Shown in pieces: positions 44,117 through 52,221 of a DNA stretch of 64,000 bases. Under the pieces are notes generated by a model, which was given only the letters and a program-made list of their open reading frames with translations, ran no database searches and was not told where the DNA came from. Within the stretch, counting starts at the first letter, position 1. Each line of letters begins with the position of its first letter. Source of the DNA: Taibaiella sp. Lineage in GTDB: Bacteria; Bacteroidota; Bacteroidia; Chitinophagales; Chitinophagaceae. The DNA is taken from positions 434,001-498,000 of the forward strand of contig JAEUVV010000003.1 of the NCBI GenBank assembly GCA_016786705.1, given 5' to 3'. The position numbers and the translations under genes are program-made.

Positions 44117-46603
44117 TTGGAAACTAAATTCATTGGAGAGCATTTATTGCCCGGCCAGTTAGGTCAATTCTTATTAGTATTTTCATTCATCACCTCATTG
44201 TTTGCCATTTATAGTTACCTGCAGGTAAACAAATATGAGCTGAAAGATTTAAAATTATCGCTCAGCTGGCAAAAAATTGCCCGTATCAGCTATACCCTGC
44301 ATGCCTTTGCTGTCATTGGCATCTTCCTCACCCTCTTTTACATTATCCAAAACCACCTTTTTGAATATTCCTATGCTTATAGCCATAGTTCGAAAGGATT
44401 AAAAGCTAAATACCTGCTTTCCTGTTTCTGGGAAGGCTCTGAAGGTAGTTTCCTGTTATGGACCTTCTGGCATGCGGTGCTGGGCTTTTTCGTGATCGCT
44501 AAAGGCGGCAAGTGGGAAAGTAAAGTAATGGTGGTCATTTTGATCGTACAGGCTATTTTAGTTACCCTGCAACTGGGTATCTATATCGGGGATACAAAAA
44601 TAGGCGCTTCCGCATTTACATTACTACGTAATGAGATGGATGCTCCTATCCTGAAGCAACCGAATTATCTTGAATTCATCACAGATGGTAACGGGCTGAA
44701 TGTGTTGTTACAAAACTACTGGATGGTTATTCACCCGCCGATCCTGTTTTTAGGTTTCGCCCTGACCCTGTTCCCTTTTGCTTATGCCATTGCCGCGCTC
44801 TGGAAAGGAGAATATAAAACCTGGATCAACCCGGCCCTGAGATGGACCCTGGCCGCAGGAGGTATCCTGGGTATGGGTATCATGATGGGCGGTGCCTGGG
44901 CCTATGAAAGCTTGAACTTCGGTGGCTACTGGGCCTGGGACCCGGTAGAAAATGCCTCCCTGGTACCCTGGCTGATCATCATCTCCGGTATCCATACACT
45001 GGTTATTTATAAAAGTACCGGCAGGTCTTTAAAGATCACCCTGGTATTCTTTATCCTTCAATACTTCCTGATCTGGTACAGTACTTTCCTGACCCGTACC
45101 GGTATCCTTGGCGATACATCAGTACACGCATTTACCGGCGAAGGCGCTTCTATGAAGTGGCACCTGGTCATCGCCATGTTCATCATCCTGATCATGGGCC
45201 TGGTACTGATGATCCGTCAATGGAAAAAAATGCCGCATATTGCCGGTGAAGAAGCAGGTAACAGCCGGGAATTCTGGATGCTGATCGGCTCCATAGCCTT
45301 CCTGATCAGCTCTATCCATATTATCTTTATGACCTCTTTGCCGGTTTGGGCGCCTTTATACAAAGCGATATCCGGTAATGACGTTGCGCCGCCTACCGAT
45401 GTGGTGACCTACTATAACGATATCCAGGTATGGTTCGGCATCATTGTAGCTATCCTGTCGGCCTGCACGCAGTATTTCAAATACAAGAAGACCGCCAATA
45501 TGAAAGGCTTCTGGATGAATAATGGCGCTATGCTGCTGGCAAGTATCATCATCGGCGCACTGGTTGTCTACCAGCAGAAGATCGCTCATATCCAGTATAT
45601 GGTCTTCCTGGTAGTATCCCTATATGCCTTCTTTGCCAACATTACTTACCTGTTCACCGCCCAGAAAGGCAACCTGAAAAAAGCAGGTGGTTCTGTAACC
45701 CACATCGGATTTGCCCTGATGCTTTTAGGCATCCTGTTCTCCGGCTATAAGAAAGAAGTGATCTCCAAAGACATAAGTGGTAAAGTATTGAACTTCGGTA
45801 AGGAAACTTTTGAAGAGAATGCTATGGAAAGCCGCAATAATGTGATGCTTTACCGCAATACCTCTATTCCCATGGGCGAGTACCTGGTTACTTACCTGGG
45901 CGACAGTTCTGATACAAATAATGATCCGCCGATCACCTTTTTCAAAGTAAGATTTGAAAAGGTGGACGCGCTAACCGGCAAAACGACAGAAAGCTTTATG
46001 CTCTACCCGGATGCCTTTGTGAACCCTAAAGGGCAAAAAGGTCTAAGCTCTAACCCGGATGCCAAGCATTACTGGAATAAGGATATCTTCATTTATGTAA
46101 ACTCATTCGCACCAAAAGAGAATGACAGCTCTGTCTTCAGAACCGTAGAGGTGCGCCAGGGAGATACGGTTTTCGTGGATAACGGATTTTTTGTACTGGA
46201 TACTATCGGTGGTAAGATCACTAATGCAGCTTATAAAAACGAAGGCCATGATGCCGCGGTACCTTTCCAGTTTACCGGCTATGATATTGGTGGTAAATTA
46301 GGTACTATACAACCCGTTTTCTACGTTAAAGGAAATGAAACCGGCTTTGTATCCGATTCTTTAAACGCTTTGGGTACCCACATCAGGGTGGAAAGTATTG
46401 ATCCGGAGCAAAAAACCTTTAAATTAGGGATCAAGCAACGGGCGCAACAGGATGATTATATTGTGATGAAGGCGCTTATTTTCCCGTTGATCTGGTTATT
46501 ATGGATCGGTATCATTATCATGGTGATCGGCTTCTTTATCAGCCTTTTTGCGCGGATGGACAGAGGTTCTAAAACCCCTAAAAGTGTCCTTGACAAAGTT
46601 TAA
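44117..46603 (+). CDS. ccmF: Heme lyase CcmF (cytochrome c biogenesis)
   Basis: An 828-residue polytopic inner-membrane protein that attaches heme to apocytochromes c. The WWD-type heme-handling motif GGYWAWDPVENASLVPWL is intact and conserved His residues flank it. About 14 hydrophobic helices precede a periplasmic domain (about 570-790) and a final helix near 800. It is longer than the E. coli protein because of this extended C-terminal part. Translation starts at TTG 44117 (METKFIGEHLLPGQLGQF); no ATG lies in range. It is coupled to ccmE upstream. The ccmG and ccmH genes are not in the window. Confidence 0.9.
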   Translation: METKFIGEHLLPGQLGQFLLVFSFITSLFAIYSYLQVNKYELKDLKLSLSWQKIARISYTLHAFAVIGIFLTLFYIIQNHLFEYSYAYSHSSKGLKAKYLLSCFWEGSEGSFLLWTFWHAVLGFFVIAKGGKWESKVMVVILIVQAILVTLQLGIYIGDTKIGASAFTLLRNEMDAPILKQPNYLEFITDGNGLNVLLQNYWMVIHPPILFLGFALTLFPFAYAIAALWKGEYKTWINPALRWTLAAGGILGMGIMMGGAWAYESLNFGGYWAWDPVENASLVPWLIIISGIHTLVIYKSTGRSLKITLVFFILQYFLIWYSTFLTRTGILGDTSVHAFTGEGASMKWHLVIAMFIILIMGLVLMIRQWKKMPHIAGEEAGNSREFWMLIGSIAFLISSIHIIFMTSLPVWAPLYKAISGNDVAPPTDVVTYYNDIQVWFGIIVAILSACTQYFKYKKTANMKGFWMNNGAMLLASIIIGALVVYQQKIAHIQYMVFLVVSLYAFFANITYLFTAQKGNLKKAGGSVTHIGFALMLLGILFSGYKKEVISKDISGKVLNFGKETFEENAMESRNNVMLYRNTSIPMGEYLVTYLGDSSDTNNDPPITFFKVRFEKVDALTGKTTESFMLYPDAFVNPKGQKGLSSNPDAKHYWNKDIFIYVNSFAPKENDSSVFRTVEVRQGDTVFVDNGFFVLDTIGGKITNAAYKNEGHDAAVPFQFTGYDIGGKLGTIQPVFYVKGNETGFVSDSLNALGTHIRVESIDPEQKTFKLGIKQRAQQDDYIVMKALIFPLIWLLWIGIIIMVIGFFISLFARMDRGSKTPKSVLDKV

Positions 46604-46712
46604 AGGGACTATTAAAACATATAAGTAGTAAACATTTGACCGTCAACAGGTAGTTAATCAAAAAATAATAAAAATTCTACGATTAATTGGCAATAACTCA
46701 TTAGAAACTTAA

Positions 46713-46720
46713 TATATTTG
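46713..46720 (+). promoter_or_regulatory. -7 element TATATTTG for the Lrp-type regulator
   Basis: Perfect TAnnTTTG match 17 bases before the ATG at 46737; the nearest TTG is 23 bases upstream, slightly too far. Confidence 0.5.
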
Positions 46721-46736
46721 ACGAATAGATAATTAC

Positions 46737-47204
46737 ATGAAATATCAAATAGACGATAAAAACAAACAGATCTTAGAGATCCTGCAAAAAGACGCCAAGC
46801 TTTCCGTTAAAGAGATCGCTTCCAGGATCCAGCTTTCTTTCACCCCTACTTATGAAAGAATCAAAAACATGGAAGAGGCCGGTATCATCAGCGGCTATGT
46901 AGCTTTGCTGAACCGGAATACACTTGGCTTAAAAGTAGTGGCTTACTGCAGCCTGACGCTTAAAGAGCAATCAAAAGAAGCGCAAATGCAATTCGAATCT
47001 GCGGTAAGGGAAATCCCTGAAGTAGTAGAGGCGGTTACCTTATCCGGCCAGTACGACTACCTGATGAAGATCGTAGTGCAGGATATTGAAGCCTATAACC
47101 AATTCCTGGTTGATGTATTCTCTACCTTACCTCATATCGATCATTTCCAAAGTAATATCGTGCTTTCCGAGATCAAATGCGAAACCGCGTTCCGTATCCC
47201 ATAA
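46737..47204 (+). CDS. Lrp/AsnC family transcriptional regulator
   Basis: A 155-residue feast/famine regulator. An N-terminal helix-turn-helix (about 5-60: KNKQILEILQKDAKLSVKEI, then TPTYERIKNMEEAGII) is followed by a RAM effector domain (about 68-150), with VEAVTLSGQYDYLMKIVVQD giving the ligand-binding loop. Length is typical. Target and effector amino acid cannot be read from context, as neighbours are convergent or unrelated. It lies alone behind a TATATTTG element. Confidence 0.9.
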   Translation: MKYQIDDKNKQILEILQKDAKLSVKEIASRIQLSFTPTYERIKNMEEAGIISGYVALLNRNTLGLKVVAYCSLTLKEQSKEAQMQFESAVREIPEVVEAVTLSGQYDYLMKIVVQDIEAYNQFLVDVFSTLPHIDHFQSNIVLSEIKCETAFRIP

Positions 47205-47214
47205 GCCGGCTGAT

Positions 47215-47273
47215 ATTTATACAAATTGAAAGGGGAAATTGCGTAGCAATTTCCCCTTTCAATTTGTATAAAT
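47215..47273. repeat. Perfect inverted repeat, 28-bp arms, 3-bp loop
   Basis: Arm 47215-47242 and arm 47246-47273 are exact reverse complements around GTA. The arm contains GAAAGGGGAAATTGC. It sits between convergent stop codons (Lrp regulator and ABC-F gene). Neither strand has a good T tract after it, so it is not a standard terminator, although the RNA hairpin would be very stable. Its right end runs straight into a 7-bp repeat array. Confidence 0.95.
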
Positions 47274-47370
47274 CACTTTTCACTTCTCACCTTTCACTAA
47301 TCAAATTTCTCTTCTCCCTATTCGCTTCTAACTTTTCTCTCATCACCTATCTCCCATCATTAATCAACCA
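47273..47370. repeat. Degenerate 7-bp tandem repeat array, about 14 units
   Basis: The plus strand reads in steps of seven as TCACTTT, TCACTTC, TCACCTT, TCACTAA, TCAAATT, TCTCTTC, TCCCTAT and so on up to the ABC-F stop codon. Consensus is TCACTTT-like with T at position 1 in every unit and C at position 2 or 4 in most. The array is pyrimidine-rich on the plus strand. It abuts the 28-bp palindrome and fills the rest of the intergenic region. Confidence 0.8.
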
Positions 47371-47373
47371 TAA

Positions 47374-49323
47374 CTACCCGTTCCCTTCTTCCAACTCCAT
47401 CATTTTATCAAACAGGGTATCATACTGGCTTTGTAGTTGACCGATCTCATCGCTTTGCTTTTTATAATTGGCTTCGGCCATTTTAAACTTCTCTTTATCC
47501 GAATAAACTTCCGGATCCCCCAGGGCAGCTTCGAAGGTACTTTTCCGCTTCTTCGCTTCCTGTAATTGCTGTTCCAATTTCTCCAGCTGCTTCTGTAATT
47601 TCTGAACTTCTTTTTGTTGTTCTTTATTTACATGGTGCTGTTTGGGTGCCTCTACCTTAGGAGCTTCTTTAGGCTTTTCTACTTTTACAGTTGCAGCCGC
47701 CGTTGCCGCTTGCAGTTCTTTAGCTTTCTTTTCCTTGTAGTACATCCACTCTTCGTAAGGCCCTTCAAAAGAATTCACCTTACCCGACTCTATTTCCCAG
47801 AATTTATTGGCCGTCTGGCTTACAAAATAACGGTCGTGAGAAATAATGATATAAGTTCCTTCGTACTGTTGCAGCGCTTCTATCAATAGTTCCACAGACT
47901 GTATGTCCAGGTGGTTGGTAGGCTCATCGAGCAGCAGGAAGTTGGCGTTGCTGGTAATTACTTTAGCCAGAGCCACCCTTGCTTTTTCCCCACCCGATAA
48001 TACTTTGATCTTCTTAAATACATCATCTCCGGAAAACAGGAAACAGCCCAGTAACTGCCGTAATTGTACTTCTGTTTTGTTGCTACCGCACAATTTCAGC
48101 TCATCTAATATGGTATTCTCTACATTGAGGCTCTCTAGCTGGTGCTGGGCATAGAAGCTCGGCACTACGTTATGCCAGCCGCTACGCTCCCCTTCAAATG
48201 ATTCACCACCGGTAACAATCCGCATCAGGGTAGATTTACCCTTACCATTGGCACCCACTAATGCGATTTTATCACCGCGAATTATTTCGGCATCGGTATC
48301 TTTCAGCAATTCCAGGTCGCCGTAGGCCTTGGAAACATGCTTCAGCTCACAGATGATCTTACCCGGTGTAACGCCCACTTCAAAGTTGATATTCATTCTT
48401 GGCCCAGAATCATCATTCAGTTCAATACGTTCCAGCTTATCCAGTTTTTTCATCAAACTCTGCGCCTGGGCCGCTTTTGAAGCCTTAGCCTTAAAACGTT
48501 CAATAAAACGTTCCTGCTGCTTAATGAATTTCTGTTGATTCTCGTATTCCCGCTCCAGAAATTCCATACGTAAAGCTTTCTCTTCTTCATAGAAAGAATA
48601 GTTACCGGAATAGATATGCAGTTTTTGCATAAACAGCTCCACGATCCGGGTTACCATACGGTCCAGGAAGAAACGGTCATGTGATACAATGATCACCGTT
48701 CCGGGATAGGATTGCAGGTATTTTTCCAGCCATTCAATAGAGGGTAGATCCAGGTGGTTGGTAGGCTCATCGAGCATTAAGATATCGGGCTGCTGCAGCA
48801 TGATCTTTGCCAGCAATACCCGCATACGCCAGCCACCGGAGAACTGGTTGTAAGGCCGGTGCAGGTCTTTGGTACTAAAGCCAAGTCCTTCTAAAACCGC
48901 GGCGGCCTTATGCTCCATCTCGTAGCCCCCGGCCAGCTCAAATTCATGTAATAGTTCACTGTACTTAAGCAGCAAAGCTTCATCCTCATATTTAGTTTCC
49001 AGCTCCCTGGTCATTGTCTCGATCTGCTTTTCCAGCTGGGCCGCTTTTTCGTAAGCTGCCATACATACCGACAGGATACTGTCGTCTGTAGCAAAACTCA
49101 ACAGGTCCTGGTTGAAAAAACCGATGGTCGTGTCGTTGGCCTTCTGTATAGAACCGCCATTGATACTATACTCGCCCATGATCAGGCGTAACAAAGTTGA
49201 TTTACCTGCCCCATTAGGCCCGATGAGCCCTATCCGCTCGCCTTCCCCTATCTGCCAGCTCGCTTCATTCAACATGGTACGGGCGCCAAAGGAAAAGGAT
49301 ACATTATTAAGTGCTAAAAGCAT
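47374..49323 (-). CDS. ABC-F family ATPase (Uup/EttA-type)
   Basis: A 649-residue soluble protein with two ABC domains and no membrane segments, expected to act on ribosomes as other ABC-F proteins do. First Walker A is GLIGPNGAGKSTLLRLIMG with signature FSGGWRMRVLLAKIML and Walker B ILMLDEPTNHLD. A linker (about 240-310) joins it to the second set, LVGANGKGKSTLMRI, LSGGEKARVALAKVI and FLLLDEPTNHLD. A Lys/Glu-rich C-terminal extension (about 530-645, EVQKLQKQLEKLEQQLQEAK) forms a coiled coil like that of Uup. No antibiotic-resistance link can be inferred. Confidence 0.93.
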   Translation of the reverse strand: MLLALNNVSFSFGARTMLNEASWQIGEGERIGLIGPNGAGKSTLLRLIMGEYSINGGSIQKANDTTIGFFNQDLLSFATDDSILSVCMAAYEKAAQLEKQIETMTRELETKYEDEALLLKYSELLHEFELAGGYEMEHKAAAVLEGLGFSTKDLHRPYNQFSGGWRMRVLLAKIMLQQPDILMLDEPTNHLDLPSIEWLEKYLQSYPGTVIIVSHDRFFLDRMVTRIVELFMQKLHIYSGNYSFYEEEKALRMEFLEREYENQQKFIKQQERFIERFKAKASKAAQAQSLMKKLDKLERIELNDDSGPRMNINFEVGVTPGKIICELKHVSKAYGDLELLKDTDAEIIRGDKIALVGANGKGKSTLMRIVTGGESFEGERSGWHNVVPSFYAQHQLESLNVENTILDELKLCGSNKTEVQLRQLLGCFLFSGDDVFKKIKVLSGGEKARVALAKVITSNANFLLLDEPTNHLDIQSVELLIEALQQYEGTYIIISHDRYFVSQTANKFWEIESGKVNSFEGPYEEWMYYKEKKAKELQAATAAATVKVEKPKEAPKVEAPKQHHVNKEQQKEVQKLQKQLEKLEQQLQEAKKRKSTFEAALGDPEVYSDKEKFKMAEANYKKQSDEIGQLQSQYDTLFDKMMELEEGNG

Positions 49324-49394
49324 TTTATTTCTATTATTATTTACTAAAATCAGGCCCGGCCACTATAAGTTTACCGCCCGGGTTTTTCAAGCCG

Positions 49395-49423
49395 CAAATT
49401 TAACCAAATTAAAACAAAAGCAA
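49395..49423 (-). promoter_or_regulatory. Promoter of the ABC-F gene
   Basis: Minus strand TTG, 18 bases, TAAATTTG; 72 bases before the ATG at 49323. Confidence 0.6.
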
Positions 49424-49453
49424 TTTCTAAATTGCAGGTCAAAATACCATCCC

Positions 49454-50122
49454 TTGAAAAAAATTATACTTTTCATTTTAGTAGCCATTATTGCCGGTGC
49501 CCTGATCTTTGCCCTGGTAAATTTTAAAAGTACCAAAACCTATCTCGGTTTAGACAAGAATGATACAGACACGACCTTTATTGCTGTAGACCTGAATGAC
49601 CACAAGCTGGCAGAGATCACGGACAAATCCCGCGGCCTTGCTCAATATGCAGCTAAAAACGGCTACGATACCAGCATCTTCTTTATCCTGGACATGCAAC
49701 TATCTTCCGGCAAGAAAAGATTCCATATCTATGACTGGCAACAGAAAAAGATCCGCCAGTCGGCATTGGTAACCCATGGCAACTGCTATGAAGGCGCGCT
49801 GGTGGGCAGGAAATACAATAATGTTGTAGGTGGTGGCTGCACTTCATTAGGAAAGTATAAAATCGGACAACCCTACCAGGGCAAGTTTGGGCTCGCTTAT
49901 AAGATGTACGGGCTGGACACTTCCAATAATAACGCTTTTGAAAGATTTGTGGTACTGCATTCCCACTCCTGCGTACCGGACGGCGAGGTGCATCCCTACC
50001 CTGTCTGTCAAAGCAACGGTTGCCCTACCGTATCGCCGGACTTCCTGCAGACCCTGGCCAAAATAATTGACAAAAGCCCTAAACCTATCCTTATGGAGAT
50101 CTACGACAAAGATTTTCAATAA
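49454..50122 (+). CDS. L,D-transpeptidase-like murein enzyme (YkuD_2 type)
   Basis: A 222-residue protein with an N-terminal anchor or signal helix (KKIILFILVAIIAGALIFAL). The catalytic region has His169 (FVVLHSHSC) and the nucleophile Cys190 in QSNGCPTVSP, matching the S-x-GC-P pattern of the YkuD_2 branch of murein L,D-transpeptidases. It should act on peptidoglycan in the periplasm. The open frame reaches 342 bases further upstream, but that part overlaps the ABC-F gene and promoter. The TTG at 49454, start of the hydrophobic helix, is preferred. Its 3' end overlaps that of the convergent yraN by 7 bases. Confidence 0.8.
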   Translation: MKKIILFILVAIIAGALIFALVNFKSTKTYLGLDKNDTDTTFIAVDLNDHKLAEITDKSRGLAQYAAKNGYDTSIFFILDMQLSSGKKRFHIYDWQQKKIRQSALVTHGNCYEGALVGRKYNNVVGGGCTSLGKYKIGQPYQGKFGLAYKMYGLDTSNNNAFERFVVLHSHSCVPDGEVHPYPVCQSNGCPTVSPDFLQTLAKIIDKSPKPILMEIYDKDFQ

Positions 50123-50472
50123 AAAGCGGCTTCCCAATGCACTATTTCCCTGACCTGGCAGCCATACATCAGAACCCCGATGGTATCAAATCTCAGCTTC
50201 TGGTATTCGGGATGATCAAGTAGGAACATTTCGGCTGCAGCTTTTATATGAGTTTGTTTGCGTACATCCACAGCGGCTTCGGGATAACCATAATTAAAAT
50301 TGGTCCTTGTTTTTACTTCCGTGAATACCAGGATATCGCCATCCTGTGAAATAATATCAATCTCTTTATGTTGCCAACGGTAATTTTCAAAAAGAATAAT
50401 ATGGCCTTTCTCTTGTAAAAGCTTTACCGCAGCGATTTCTCCTGCTCTTCCTTTATCCAGGTTCCCGTTCAT
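50116..50472 (-). CDS. yraN: YraN family protein (UPF0102)
   Basis: A 118-residue protein of the YraN family with a restriction-endonuclease-like fold. It begins KGRAGEIAAVKLLQEKGHII and carries the core EIDIISQDGDILVFTEVKTR (Glu-Asp, then E-V-K), equivalent to the PD-(D/E)xK nuclease motif. Function unproven; a role in DNA processing is commonly assumed. It lies seven bases after the glycosyltransferase gene, so it is co-transcribed with it. Confidence 0.9.
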   Translation of the reverse strand: MNGNLDKGRAGEIAAVKLLQEKGHIILFENYRWQHKEIDIISQDGDILVFTEVKTRTNFNYGYPEAAVDVRKQTHIKAAAEMFLLDHPEYQKLRFDTIGVLMYGCQVREIVHWEAAFY

Positions 50473-50478
50473 ATTGCC

Positions 50479-51600
50479 TTAAACACATTTCATAAGGGAC
50501 TCGTACAATAAGCGGGCGCTACGGTCCCAGCTGAATTTATTGCTCTGAACTACGGCTTCCTGTATAAATTTATTCCGCAAGGGTTCTTCTTTATACATCT
50601 TTTCCATAGCGGCGGCAATGCTTTCCACTTCTTCGGGATTGACTAAAATACCCGCGTTCCCTAACACTTCGGGCATAGAAGAAGTATCAGAAGCGATGGC
50701 CGGCACGCCGGTTTTTAATGACTCCAGGATAGGAATGCCAAACCCTTCAAATAAGGAAGGATATACCATAGCGTATGCCGAAGCGGTAATTTTGGCCAGC
50801 TCTTCAATATCCACATAGCCCAGCCAGATCACCTCTTCTTTAAAAGGCATCTTCGCTTTGGCTTCCTCTATCTCTTTTGCCAGCCAGGCCATACGCCCTA
50901 CGATTACCAGTTTCATAGGGCTTTTCTGCCGGCGCTTAAACTTTACGAAAGCCTTTAATAAATTGATCACGTTTTTGCGGGGATGCAGCGAACCGGTAAA
51001 CAGGAAAAATTGTTTGCCGTCCGTATACTTTTCCCGGATACTTTGTTTTACTTCATAGGCCAGTGGCTGGTACAGCTCATGGGCGCCATTGTAGACAAGA
51101 TCTATCTTAGCCGCATCAACACCATAGCGGGCTACAATATCCTGCCTGGTAAATTCAGAAACAGCAACGATCCTTTTAGCTTTCTGCACAAATTTTGGCA
51201 CATACCTTTTGTAATGCATCAGGTTGACTTTACTCACAAAATGCGGGTAATGCTCAAAGGCTAGATCATGTACCACCAGGCAAGTAGGCACTTTTGTGCT
51301 TAAGCTGGCATAATTGTCCGGGGACAGGAAAACATCAATCTTGTGTTTTTTTAACGCCCTGGCGATCGACCATTCAAACCAGATATAAAAAAGTACGGGA
51401 TGCCTTGCCTGCGGCGAAAGCACGACAGGGGTAACATTAGGGGCGAAAACAAAACTCTCATCATAAGGCCGGTCAAAAAAGAAGTAGAATTCATGCTCCG
51501 GGTGCTCCGCCACTATTCGCTTTAATGTTTCATGCATGAACCAGCCTATTCCTTCCAGCTTACCTTTTAAAAACAACCTGGTATTAACTCCTATCCTCAT
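50479..51600 (-). CDS. Glycosyltransferase, GT4 family
   Basis: A 373-residue GT-B, retaining glycosyltransferase. The donor-binding half has FTGSLHPRKNVINLLKAFVK (about 201-220) and the E-X7-E motif in LFEGFGIPILESLKTGVPAI, followed by SDTSSMPEVLGNAGILVNP. No membrane helix, so probably at the cytoplasmic face of the membrane in polysaccharide or lipid glycosylation. Sugar and acceptor unknown. First gene of a short operon with yraN. Confidence 0.88.
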   Translation of the reverse strand: MRIGVNTRLFLKGKLEGIGWFMHETLKRIVAEHPEHEFYFFFDRPYDESFVFAPNVTPVVLSPQARHPVLFYIWFEWSIARALKKHKIDVFLSPDNYASLSTKVPTCLVVHDLAFEHYPHFVSKVNLMHYKRYVPKFVQKAKRIVAVSEFTRQDIVARYGVDAAKIDLVYNGAHELYQPLAYEVKQSIREKYTDGKQFFLFTGSLHPRKNVINLLKAFVKFKRRQKSPMKLVIVGRMAWLAKEIEEAKAKMPFKEEVIWLGYVDIEELAKITASAYAMVYPSLFEGFGIPILESLKTGVPAIASDTSSMPEVLGNAGILVNPEEVESIAAAMEKMYKEEPLRNKFIQEAVVQSNKFSWDRSARLLYESLMKCV

Positions 51601-51669
51601 AATAATAAAAATAAAGGATAATTTCCGTGAAAGAAACTATCCTTAAAATTAGTTATTCAAAACAATGGT

Positions 51670-51972
51670 TTAGAAAGAAACCATAATAATACTGCTCAAA
51701 GGGATGATAACACCACCCTTAAGCTGAATACTGTTTTCTGTTGCCGACCATACTGTAGTTTCTACAGTCATCGGGCCTTCAGAAGTCTGAAATGTGATGA
51801 TTGTTTTACCTTTATACTCATTCCCTAATCTTACAGCGTACTCCAATTCTTTCTTTAACTCTTTCGATCGGTCTTCGGCAGCAGGAACCATCAAATAGTT
51901 TTCAATTTCTTCTTTTTGAATCATTGTTGATTTCATCTCTGATACATTTAATTGCTCGACCATCATAAACAT
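51670..51972 (-). CDS. Conserved small protein of unknown function
   Basis: A 100-residue protein, or 97 if translation starts at the ATG at 51963. The helical first half (KEEIENYLMVPAAEDRSKEL, KKELEYAVRLGNEY) leads into a small beta domain (KGKTIITFQTSEGPMTVETT, VWSATENSIQLKGGVIIPLS). The pattern LGN..K.II.F.T.EG....ETT.W......L.GG..IP is familiar from short proteins found widely in Bacteroidota, none with a known role. Soluble. It has the best promoter in the window, which implies steady expression. Confidence 0.7.
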   Translation of the reverse strand: MFMMVEQLNVSEMKSTMIQKEEIENYLMVPAAEDRSKELKKELEYAVRLGNEYKGKTIITFQTSEGPMTVETTVWSATENSIQLKGGVIIPLSSIIMVSF

Positions 51973-52032
51973 CTTTTATTTTTATAGATTAAAAATAAGC
52001 AATTTTCGATTGACAGCCCATTCTAAAGTGTG

Positions 52033-52063
52033 CAAATTTAGTTAAACCCTTTCAACTAACAAA
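52033..52063 (-). promoter_or_regulatory. Full-consensus promoter of the small conserved gene
   Basis: Minus strand TTTG-N19-TAAATTTG, an exact match in both boxes and spacing; about 60 bases before the start codon. Confidence 0.85.
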
Positions 52064-52221
52064 AGGAAAAATCAGGAAGGTTTAATTGTTGCCCTATTCA
52101 CTTATTACCGACTACAGTCTTTTCTCATTGCTTCCTCAAATATAATCAAAAAATAATTTATTTTACATAGCAATACTCAATAAAAGTATAAGGTAAACTG
52201 AATAAAAAATATAAATTATAA

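Noticed and set aside
47177..47440. 87-codon plus-strand ORF through the palindrome and heptad array
   Set aside because: Its seven-residue periodicity is produced by the 7-bp DNA repeat; it overlaps the ends of both flanking genes.
49112..49453. N-terminal extension of the L,D-transpeptidase frame
   Set aside because: It runs antisense through the ABC-F gene and its promoter; the TTG at 49454 begins a proper membrane anchor.
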